In this document: piece after piece, positions 1-5,920 of the stretch
Layout of the letters: each line of letters begins with the position of its first letter
How positions within the stretch are numbered: the first letter of the stretch is position 1
Source: Candidatus Magasanikiibacteriota bacterium
GTDB lineage: Bacteria; Patescibacteriota; Patescibacteriia; Magasanikbacterales; UBA922
Assembly: GCA_003230965.1 (NCBI GenBank)
Contig: QIHL01000033.1
Span: 1 to 18,994 of the forward strand
DNA length: 18,994 bases
Direction of reading: 5' to 3'
Program-made: the position numbers and the translations under genes
The notes under the pieces: generated by a model
Databases searched by the model: none
What the model saw: only the letters and a program-made list of their open reading frames with translations
Told to the model about the DNA's origin: nothing

Positions 1-1
1 A

Positions 2-508
2 CAGCGATCGTGGTTTGTTGTTGCGACTGTAGCAGGAGTGTTGGCACTATTGGTGAAAGAAATTGCTGTGACTATTTTTCTTTTGTTTGCATTGACTGAA
101 TTGTTTTTTGGTAAAGAGTTAGTAAATCCAAAAGAATTTATTTTGAGGAATCTTCGTCGTTTTGGACTATTTTTTATTTTGTTTCTTGCATATTTTTTTT
201 CTCGCAACGTAACAACAGGAGAAGCAGCAGGATTCTATGCTTCATCTGGCGGTATTGATATTGTACATATGTGGCATATGCTAGTAGAAATTATCACTAG
301 TATGTTTGTATCTTATCCAGCGCGTGCTTTGTGGACAACGACCATTGTGACACATCCGATTACGTATGGACTGCTGGTTGTGTTCATACTTAGTATTTTT
401 GTTTTTTATGCTAAATCATATCGCAAGTCGTTCAGTTATTTTCTCTTGTGTTTTTTGATTGTATCCATTCCATTTTTACAAGTATGGTTTGATCCACTTT
501 CAAATTGA
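2..508 (+). CDS. GT-C-type membrane glycosyltransferase, middle part (5' end off the window; ends at an in-frame TGA)
   Basis: The reading frame is open from the left edge, so the true start lies outside. The 168 visible residues are strongly hydrophobic, with about five membrane segments. A LALLVKEIAVT stretch followed by an acidic/aromatic turn resembles the 'LLSKE..VTLP' region of multi-pass lipid-sugar-dependent glycosyltransferases (the PMT/TMTC-like GT-C group), which transfer sugars on the outer face of the membrane. The frame ends at TGA 506-508, but the same frame stays open beyond it, and the next residues (GERYAYLLSAFF) look like the conserved 'GERYLYLPS' loop of the same family. 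I therefore read this and the 530-1174 segment as one gene broken by a nonsense codon. The family assignment rests on topology and short motifs, so it is moderate; the acceptor substrate cannot be told. Confidence 0.6.
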   Translation, partial: QRSWFVVATVAGVLALLVKEIAVTIFLLFALTELFFGKELVNPKEFILRNLRRFGLFFILFLAYFFSRNVTTGEAAGFYASSGGIDIVHMWHMLVEIITSMFVSYPARALWTTTIVTHPITYGLLVVFILSIFVFYAKSYRKSFSYFLLCFLIVSIPFLQVWFDPLSN

Positions 509-529
509 GGAGAACGATATGCATATCTT

Positions 530-1174
530 TTGTCTGCTTTTTTTATTCCGCTTGGTTTTATTATACTTTTTTCGCTTGTATCCCATTTTCGTTCACGCAA
601 TACGATATTTTTGATAATTGTTTTACTTATAATTATTTTTGTACTTCCAACGACGCAATATCAAATACAGACGTGGAGTATAGGCGGGCGTGTTGTTCAT
701 GACGCATTTGCATCTGTTGAACCGACCTTCATTTCACCGAATGAGTATGTACTCTTTGTTGGTTTGCCAAATGAACTTGATGGTGTACCGCTGTTTGAGA
801 ATGCAACAGCAGATGCAATTCATGTATATCACCATGTATTCTTTTTTAGTACGCGTATTTTGCTAGCAACTATTCTTGATCGTACAAATTATAATCAAGA
901 TATTGTTTCAATAAAGCATCCAGATTCATTGACGTATGTGTTGGTTCCGACTAATCAAACACATCCAGTCAAGTTCACGGGGTTCCATTCATGGAAGCAT
1001 CCGTATGCAACTTTTATACTCAACAATTTTGTTACATCTACCAATTCTGGAAATTCTATTACTATTCATATTAATAAAAAGAAGCTTGACGGACTTCATG
1101 CAGAGGGGCGAGGACTTGCACTTGTTTATTTTACGAATGGGCGATTTCAAAAGATTTCTGTAACAGGAAAATAA
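530..1174 (+). CDS. Glycosyltransferase, C-terminal part after the in-frame TGA
   Basis: This segment is in the same frame as the upstream part; only TGA 506-508 separates them. The open stretch really begins at 509, and 530 (TTG) is merely the first possible start. It contains no ATG codon at all and no Shine-Dalgarno before the TTG, so it is unlikely to be an independent gene. It carries two membrane segments at its start (roughly residues 1-18 and 25-40 from 530), followed by about 170 mostly hydrophilic residues predicted to form an extracytoplasmic C-terminal domain that I do not recognise. It ends with TAA. A promoter for the next operon begins right after the stop. Alternative readings are a pseudogene, a sequencing error, or a single recoded TGA. 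Confidence 0.5.
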   Translation: MSAFFIPLGFIILFSLVSHFRSRNTIFLIIVLLIIIFVLPTTQYQIQTWSIGGRVVHDAFASVEPTFISPNEYVLFVGLPNELDGVPLFENATADAIHVYHHVFFFSTRILLATILDRTNYNQDIVSIKHPDSLTYVLVPTNQTHPVKFTGFHSWKHPYATFILNNFVTSTNSGNSITIHINKKKLDGLHAEGRGLALVYFTNGRFQKISVTGK

Positions 1175-1203
1175 TAGACAGTCACTAAAAAATACGGTAC
1201 AAT
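1175..1203 (+). promoter_or_regulatory. Promoter of the scpAB operon
   Basis: A -35 TAGACA (1175-1180) and a -10 TACAAT (1198-1203) are separated by exactly 17 bases; each matches the sigma-70 consensus at five of six positions. The predicted transcription start is around 1210, leaving at most a few bases before the ATG at 1214, so the message should be leaderless or nearly so. Confidence 0.7.
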
Positions 1204-1213
1204 ACGTTTGTAT

Positions 1214-1924
1214 ATGTCAATCAAACCTTGCAAACTTGCCTTTTCTTTAACAGGATTTTCCGGACCACTTGGTCTTTTGCTTCAGTTGTTAGATTCAGCA
1301 AAATTATCTATCACAGAAATTGATTTATCCGAAGTTACTGAGCAGTATCTTCGCTATATGGATAATCTTGAAGAAAAGCAACCAGAAGAATTGGCTGATT
1401 TTTTGGTAATTGCAGCACGACTTCTGCTCATGAAGTCGCGTAAATTATTACCACAATTTGGTACAGAAGAAGAGGAGTGTCCGTCCTTGGAAGCACAATT
1501 AAAATTGTATAAACAGTTTGTTGAAGCAAGTAAAGAATTGAATGCACTCTGGATAGGAGAGAAGCAGTCATTTTCTAGAATTGAGCCATCGCACAAAATA
1601 GATACGTTTGTTATACCAAAAAATATGAGTTTGAAGAGTCTACAGCAAAGTATTAAAATGCTACTTGTTCGTCTTGCTCCACTAAAACCATTGCCTCAAA
1701 CACAAATTGATGATGCTGTGAGCATGAAGGAAAAAATTGATACTATTCGTCGTGTATTGAAACAGAAAAAGACTGTACAATTTACTGAATTATTATTTGA
1801 CGTACATAATAAAACTGAAGTTATTATGGGTTTTATAGCATTACTTGAATTATTGAAACAACGAGTAATTTTATTAGAACAAAATAGAGCATTTGATGAT
1901 ATTTTTGTACATAGTATCTCCTAA
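1214..1924 (+). CDS. scpA: Segregation and condensation protein A
   Basis: ScpA is the kleisin subunit of the bacterial SMC-ScpAB condensin: it bridges the two SMC heads and helps compact and segregate the chromosome. The 236-residue protein has the N-terminal kleisin signature (FSGPLGLLLQLL near residues 15-26, then an IDLSEVTEQYL helix). The conserved helix ADFLVIAARLLLMKSRKLLP follows at 61-80, then an acidic linker, and a C-terminal winged-helix region from about 160. The usual Asp of the 'GPLDLLL' motif is Gly here. I chose ATG 1214 over TTG 1208 because the -10 element ends at 1203, too close to the TTG for it to lie on the transcript. The gene is followed after three bases by scpB, its functional partner. 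Confidence 0.92.
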   Translation: MSIKPCKLAFSLTGFSGPLGLLLQLLDSAKLSITEIDLSEVTEQYLRYMDNLEEKQPEELADFLVIAARLLLMKSRKLLPQFGTEEEECPSLEAQLKLYKQFVEASKELNALWIGEKQSFSRIEPSHKIDTFVIPKNMSLKSLQQSIKMLLVRLAPLKPLPQTQIDDAVSMKEKIDTIRRVLKQKKTVQFTELLFDVHNKTEVIMGFIALLELLKQRVILLEQNRAFDDIFVHSIS

Positions 1925-1927
1925 TTT

Positions 1928-2473
1928 ATGGAACTTCTTGGAACTATTGAATCAATTTTATTCGTTGCATCAAAACCACTACAAATTGTTAAACTTGCAA
2001 AAGTAATTAGTACAGAATCTAGTCGTGTGGCAGAGGCAATTGAAACATTACGAATGAAATACAATCGTGATGATTCTGGGATTCATATTTTTATTGACGG
2101 CGATACAGTACAGATGGGTACAAATCCAAATAATGCTGAATCACTAAAGACATTTATAAAACATGAAGTATCAGCAGAATTGACCAAGGCACAGTTAGAA
2201 ACTTTGACAGTAATTGTTTACCGAGGACCAATGACACGTGCAGAACTGGAGCAGATTCGTGGCGTGAATTGTACAATTATTTTGAGAAATTTATCGTTGC
2301 GTGGATTAATTATTGAAGAAGAAAGTCCGCATACTGTGTTACCATTTTATCGTGTTTCAATTGAGGCTCTACAAGGACTTGGTATTCACGATGTGAGTGA
2401 ATTACCTAATTATGAGGAATTGAATACTCATGTATTTTTGCAACAGGAAGAAGATAGTAATATAAGCTTGTGA
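1928..2473 (+). CDS. scpB: Segregation and condensation protein B
   Basis: ScpB dimers bind ScpA and complete the SMC-ScpAB condensin. The protein has 181 residues, a normal length, with tandem winged helices: an opening LGTIESILFVASKPLQIVKLAKV helix typical of the family (the first 20 or so residues), and a second domain from about residue 95 containing LTKAQLETLTVIVYRGPMTRAELEQIRG, close to the 'ALETLAIIAYKQPITRAEIE.IRGV' signature. It starts three bases after scpA. It ends in TGA, the only TGA stop among the complete genes here, and this overlaps the GTG start of the next gene (GTGA), which suggests coupled translation. Nothing resembling a Shine-Dalgarno precedes the start. Confidence 0.93.
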   Translation: MELLGTIESILFVASKPLQIVKLAKVISTESSRVAEAIETLRMKYNRDDSGIHIFIDGDTVQMGTNPNNAESLKTFIKHEVSAELTKAQLETLTVIVYRGPMTRAELEQIRGVNCTIILRNLSLRGLIIEEESPHTVLPFYRVSIEALQGLGIHDVSELPNYEELNTHVFLQQEEDSNISL

Positions 2474-3546
2474 ATTTTCTTGATATACAACCTGGAGCTG
2501 AACGATCAAATCAGTGGAGAAACATAGTAACTATTGGTGTGTTGGTGTTGGCTCTTAGCGCTGGAGTTTTTTTGTATGCTGGTATTCATGTATTTCCACA
2601 ACCAGTTTCTTCGTCAGCAGCCAAGCACACAGTGGCTAGTATTCATACAAATAAAGAAAAAGTTGGCGGAGATGTCACTGTTGCACCACCTGTGAGTACC
2701 AGTACACAGTTACCAGTATTACATGGTGTTATGCTTTCTTCCACACAATTTAGTGCTACAAGTATTATTGTGAAAGACGAAAAAACAGGTGCTGTTCTTT
2801 TTTCTAAAAATCCATTTGAGGTACGTCCTATTGCAAGTATTACAAAGTTGATAAGTGCTCTAGTGTTACTTGATGAAAAACCAGATTGGAATGCGACAAC
2901 TACAGTTGTTGGTAGAGATTTGTACGGTGTACATATTTATCCTGGTCAGGTATATACAAACAAACAATTATGGCAGGCTATGTTGGTCGCATCATCTAAT
3001 CGTGCTATTTTTTCGCTTGCCAAACATGCTACGACGTCAACTAGTAATTTTGTGACGCACATGAATGAGAAAGCGCATGAATTAGGAATGAACCATAGTT
3101 CATTTACTGATTCAACAGGATTAGTTGATGGGGATGTATCAACTGCATCAGACGTTGCTATTTTGTTAAAAAATGCGCTTCAACATCCAGAAATACAGAA
3201 AGAACTAGAGACTCGCGATGCAACCATTATACCAGAGGGCAAGACAGTTAAGGTCCATATGTGGAATACAGATTGGTTGTTGCTTGGCTGGATTCCATCT
3301 GATTTTGCATATTTTTATGGTGGCAAAACTGGATTTATTGATGACTCACTATATAATTTTGCTGTTCAACTAGGTGATAGTAAAGGGCATATTATTGATG
3401 TTGTAGTACTCGGTGCAAAAGACAATAAAGCACGCTTTACTGAAGCACGTGATATAGCTGATTGGGTATTTACACACTACACATGGCCTAAAAATGCGAT
3501 ATCAGTAGTACATGTGGCAACCTCCACAACTTCAACTTTACATTAA
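2470..3546 (+). CDS. D-alanyl-D-alanine carboxypeptidase (peptidase S11 family, membrane-anchored)
   Basis: This is a penicillin-binding-protein-type serine peptidase that trims the terminal D-Ala from peptidoglycan stem peptides outside the cytoplasmic membrane. All three active-site motifs are present: SxxK as SITK at residues 123-126, SxN as SSN at 175-177, and KTG at 286-288 inside YGGKTGF. A single membrane segment (about 19-41) serves as an uncleaved signal anchor, followed by a Ser/Thr/Pro/Val-rich linker up to about residue 95. The catalytic domain ends near residue 345. The DacA-type C-terminal beta domain and amphipathic anchor seem to be missing, so the N-terminal helix is the likely anchor. 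The GTG start overlaps the scpB stop. The family is clear; the exact orthologue (dacA/dacB/dacF) is not. Confidence 0.9.
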   Translation: MNFLDIQPGAERSNQWRNIVTIGVLVLALSAGVFLYAGIHVFPQPVSSSAAKHTVASIHTNKEKVGGDVTVAPPVSTSTQLPVLHGVMLSSTQFSATSIIVKDEKTGAVLFSKNPFEVRPIASITKLISALVLLDEKPDWNATTTVVGRDLYGVHIYPGQVYTNKQLWQAMLVASSNRAIFSLAKHATTSTSNFVTHMNEKAHELGMNHSSFTDSTGLVDGDVSTASDVAILLKNALQHPEIQKELETRDATIIPEGKTVKVHMWNTDWLLLGWIPSDFAYFYGGKTGFIDDSLYNFAVQLGDSKGHIIDVVVLGAKDNKARFTEARDIADWVFTHYTWPKNAISVVHVATSTTSTLH

Positions 3547-3549
3547 ACT

Positions 3550-4053
3550 ATGTTGCATGCACAAATTATAAGTTGGTTCGTATATTTTCCCAGAGAATGG
3601 GCGGTTTTTTTTATTGCAATGTTACCGATTGCTGAACTGCGTGCTGCCATTCCAATCGGACTTGAAGTTTATCAGTTACCTATTTGGAAGGTTGAAATAC
3701 TGGCAATTTTGGGAAATATGTTTCCTACTATTTTTATTTTATTGTTGATGCCAAAATTACACGAATGGATGATACACAAACGTTTTTTAGGTTCTGTATT
3801 AATAAAAAAAATACAGCATATAGAAAAAGCATTTTCTGGTCAGTATGCAAAATATGGTGCGCTCGCTTTAATTTTGTTTGTTGGTATTCCGTTGCCTTTT
3901 ACTGGAGCATGGACAGGTTCTTTGGCTGCATTTATTTTTGATATTCCATTCAGGAAATCATGGTGGATGATTTTATGTGGTGTATGTCTTGCAGCGATTA
4001 TTGTTACTTTTATTACATTATTTGCAACTAGAGCGTTTGGGTGGTTAGCATAA
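3550..4053 (+). CDS. Putative small multidrug export family membrane protein
   Basis: A 167-residue polytopic membrane protein of the 'putative small multi-drug export' family (Pfam Sm_multidrug_ex type). The two family signatures are visible: LPIAELRAAIPIG at residues 25-37, and GIPLPFTGAWTGSLAA at 112-127. Hydrophobic segments lie at about 15-37, 48-68, 103-130 and 138-160. The two halves each carry a re-entrant-looking Pro/Gly-rich motif, reminiscent of DedA-like proteins. Transport activity is poorly supported in this family, so I would not assert a substrate. It starts three bases after the carboxypeptidase gene with no Shine-Dalgarno, and a hairpin follows its stop, so it closes the scpA operon. 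Confidence 0.8.
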   Translation: MLHAQIISWFVYFPREWAVFFIAMLPIAELRAAIPIGLEVYQLPIWKVEILAILGNMFPTIFILLLMPKLHEWMIHKRFLGSVLIKKIQHIEKAFSGQYAKYGALALILFVGIPLPFTGAWTGSLAAFIFDIPFRKSWWMILCGVCLAAIIVTFITLFATRAFGWLA

Positions 4054-4057
4054 TAAA

Positions 4058-4078
4058 AAACTACTTTACAAGTAGTTT
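4058..4078. terminator. Bidirectional hairpin terminator between the scpA operon and tRNA-Leu
   Basis: A 9-bp perfect stem (4058-4066 with 4070-4078) encloses a three-base loop. On the minus strand, after tRNA-Leu, it is followed by a run of six T, a classic intrinsic terminator. On the plus strand it lies five bases after the export-gene stop but has only a weak TTTATTTT tail. Confidence 0.75.
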
Positions 4079-4082
4079 ATTT

Positions 4083-4167
4083 TGGTGCCCAAGGTGGGAA
4101 TCGAACCCACACATCTTGCGATACACGATTTTGAGTCGTGCGCGTCTACCAATTCCGCCACTCGGGC
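4083..4167 (-). tRNA. tRNA-Leu (anticodon CAA)
   Basis: An 85-base class II tRNA. The acceptor arms are GCCCGAG and CTTGGGC with one G-U pair, followed by discriminator A and an encoded CCA (complement of 4083-4085). The anticodon stem CACGA/TCGTG holds the loop CTCAAAA, giving anticodon CAA, which reads UUG. A long variable arm, as expected for tRNA-Leu, precedes a T arm with GTGGG/CCCAC. It has its own promoter upstream and a terminator directly downstream. UUG leucine codons are common in the neighbouring genes. Confidence 0.97.
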
Positions 4168-4187
4168 TTGGCACAAAAATCTTAGAT

Positions 4188-4216
4188 AGTATAGCGACTA
4201 TTGTGAGACTTGTCAA
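4188..4216 (-). promoter_or_regulatory. Promoter of tRNA-Leu
   Basis: On the minus strand, a perfect TTGACA -35 (4216-4211), a 17-base spacer and a TATACT -10 (4193-4188). The transcript should start near 4181, about 14 bases before the mature tRNA. This promoter lies interleaved with the oppositely directed parA promoter. Confidence 0.85.
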
Positions 4217-4229
4217 TTTCTTGTATACT
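4201..4229 (+). promoter_or_regulatory. Promoter of parAB, overlapping the tRNA-Leu promoter
   Basis: A -10 TATACT (4224-4229) and a weaker -35 TTGTGA (4201-4206) are spaced by 17 bases. Only eight bases separate the -10 from the parA ATG at 4238, so the transcript should begin at or within two or three bases of the start codon. The -35 sits between the -10 and -35 of the divergent tRNA-Leu promoter, so the two cannot easily be occupied together. Confidence 0.7.
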
Positions 4230-4237
4230 ATGTATAT

Positions 4238-4999
4238 ATGGCTCATATAATTGCAATCGTGAATCAAAAAGGAGGTGTAGGAAAGACCACAACTGCTATG
4301 AATGTCTCTGCGTATCTTGCAGAATTCGGTAAATTTGTGCTTCTTGTGGATATGGATCCACAAGGTAATGCAACGAGTGGTCTGGGTATTTCCAAAGATG
4401 AATTGGAAGGTGGTGTGTATCAAGTATTGGCGAAGCAACAACGGCTTCACGATGTTGTACAAAATACTGCACATGAGGGATTACGTGTATTGCCGTCTAC
4501 ACCAGACTTGGCCGGAGCGAATGTGGAACTAGTTGATATAGAACGCCGTGAATTTCAATTGACGGATATTCTTGCGGAGGCAACACATGCCTATGATTAC
4601 ATTATTATTGATTGTCCACCGTCGCTTGGTTTGCTTACAGTAAACAGTTTGGTTGCTGCTGATGAACTTTTAATTCCAGTCCAAGCTGAATATTATGCAC
4701 TAGAAGGATTGGGGCAATTATTAAATACAATCAATCTTATTCGGGAACACATAAAACCAGAACTTGGCATACTAGGTGCAGTTCTCACTATGTACGACAA
4801 ACGGACACGTCTTTCCAGTGACGTCATGCAGGAATTGTACAAATATTTTCCAGATACTATTTTTCGTTCTGTTATTCCACGCACAGTTAGGTTTGCTGAA
4901 GCACCGAGTTTCGGAAAATCAATTGCGCACTATGAACCTCACGGAAAAGGTGCAAAAGCGTATGAGCGTCTTACTAGAGAACTTTTAGAAAAATACTAA
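4238..4999 (+). CDS. parA: Chromosome-partitioning ATPase ParA/Soj
   Basis: ParA is a DNA-binding Walker ATPase that, with ParB and a parS site, moves the replication origin region apart; it also regulates initiation in some bacteria. The 253-residue protein has the deviant Walker A motif KGGVGKTT at 11-18 with signature Lys11 and Lys16, the switch region LLVDMDPQGNAT at 35-46 (Asp38, Asp40), and the Walker B strand YIIIDCPP at 121-128. The short N-terminus, without an extra helix-turn-helix, is that of chromosomal Soj-type rather than P1-plasmid ParA proteins. ATG 4238 follows a -10 element by eight bases, so no Shine-Dalgarno exists. parB follows after four bases. Confidence 0.95.
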   Translation: MAHIIAIVNQKGGVGKTTTAMNVSAYLAEFGKFVLLVDMDPQGNATSGLGISKDELEGGVYQVLAKQQRLHDVVQNTAHEGLRVLPSTPDLAGANVELVDIERREFQLTDILAEATHAYDYIIIDCPPSLGLLTVNSLVAADELLIPVQAEYYALEGLGQLLNTINLIREHIKPELGILGAVLTMYDKRTRLSSDVMQELYKYFPDTIFRSVIPRTVRFAEAPSFGKSIAHYEPHGKGAKAYERLTRELLEKY

Positions 5000-5003
5000 T
5001 AAT

Positions 5004-5864
5004 ATGGTACTTGGTAAAGGATTAAATTCATTGATTCCTAAAACAAAAGGTGTATCACGCAAAATAGTACGCAAAGAGACTGGTGGTTCTTCAGAGTATC
5101 GCATTTGGCACATTCCTATTTCTGAAATTATTCCAAATAAAGAACAACCGCGAAAGAATTTTGCTGAACAAGACTTAAATGATTTAGTTGAATCAATTAA
5201 AATACATGGCGTTTTGCAACCAATCATGGTTACTGAACAAGAAGATGGAGGCTACGAGTTGATTGCTGGTGAACGACGGTTTCGTGCATCGCAACTGGCT
5301 GGATTAAATACGATTCCAACGATTGTACGTACTGCTTCTCATCAAGAAAAACTTGAGTTGGCACTCATTGAAAATATCCAACGACAAGATTTGAATCCAA
5401 TAGAAGAAGCCTTTGCGTTTAATCGCTTGATCCAAGAATTTTGTCTCACACAAGAACAAGTTGCCAAGAGAGTAGGAAAGAGTCGTTCGGCAGTGGCAAA
5501 TATTGTTCGCCTACTTGGACTTCCTGAATCTATTCAACAAGCGTTGATTGATGGTGCCTTGAGTATGGGCAAAGCGCGTGCACTATTGAGTTTGAAAGAT
5601 CAAACAGAACAAGTGAAAGTTTTTGAAGAGATGGTTGGGACTCGCGTAACAGTCCGCGATGTGGAACGTGCAGTTGAATCAAAAGGAGTAAAGTCGCGAA
5701 AAGGATTGGTGCGACGGGATCCAAATATACGTGCACAAGAAACATTGCTTGAAGAGCGTTTTGGTACTAGAGTTGAAATTATACAAAAGAATGGAAAGGG
5801 GAGTATTATGATTCATTTTGATAGCAAAGAGGAATTGAAACGGTTGATGCAGGATTTAACATAA
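5004..5864 (+). CDS. parB: Chromosome-partitioning protein ParB/Spo0J
   Basis: ParB is a CTP-dependent clamp that loads at parS, spreads along DNA, and stimulates ParA. The 286-residue protein opens with the typical LGKGLNSLIP tail, which contacts ParA. It has the N-terminal CTPase motifs (NKEQPRKNF at 45-53, GERRFRAS at 89-96, LIENIQRQDLNPIEEA at 121-136), a helix-turn-helix from about 148 to 174 (LTQEQVAKRVGKSRSAVANI), and a C-terminal dimerisation segment from about 240. It is cotranscribed with parA, with a four-base gap and no Shine-Dalgarno. A strong hairpin follows. I found no full parS palindrome in the window, so the binding site must lie elsewhere or be divergent. Confidence 0.95.
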   Translation: MVLGKGLNSLIPKTKGVSRKIVRKETGGSSEYRIWHIPISEIIPNKEQPRKNFAEQDLNDLVESIKIHGVLQPIMVTEQEDGGYELIAGERRFRASQLAGLNTIPTIVRTASHQEKLELALIENIQRQDLNPIEEAFAFNRLIQEFCLTQEQVAKRVGKSRSAVANIVRLLGLPESIQQALIDGALSMGKARALLSLKDQTEQVKVFEEMVGTRVTVRDVERAVESKGVKSRKGLVRRDPNIRAQETLLEERFGTRVEIIQKNGKGSIMIHFDSKEELKRLMQDLT

Positions 5865-5876
5865 AATATAGTAGAG

Positions 5877-5920
5877 AAAAAATAAAGTACTGTTTTTGTA
5901 ACAACAGTACTTTATTTTTT
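5877..5920. terminator. Bidirectional terminator between convergent parB and rel
   Basis: An 18-bp perfect inverted repeat (5877-5894 with 5903-5920) surrounds an eight-base loop. The outer six pairs are A-T, which gives a T run in both directions. It lies 12 bases after the parB stop, and the rel stop codon (5912-5914) is inside its right arm, so one structure can end both transcripts. Confidence 0.9.

Noticed and set aside
505..702. Short plus-strand frame spanning the in-frame TGA of the glycosyltransferase
   Set aside because: It is in another frame, Cys- and Phe-rich, and conflicts with the continuous membrane-protein frame.
1208..1213. TTG start for scpA
   Set aside because: It is only four bases from the -10 box; ATG 1214 fits both the promoter and the family start.
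506..2473. A genome-wide UGA-to-glycine or UGA-to-tryptophan code
   Set aside because: All other genes are full-length without internal TGA, use GGN and TGG normally, and scpB ends at TGA at its expected length. One TGA is not enough.
4061..4474. Minus-strand open frame of 137 codons across the tRNA-Leu region
   Set aside because: It runs through the tRNA, both promoters and the antisense of parA, and its protein resembles nothing; the Arg- and Ser-rich part is translated tRNA.
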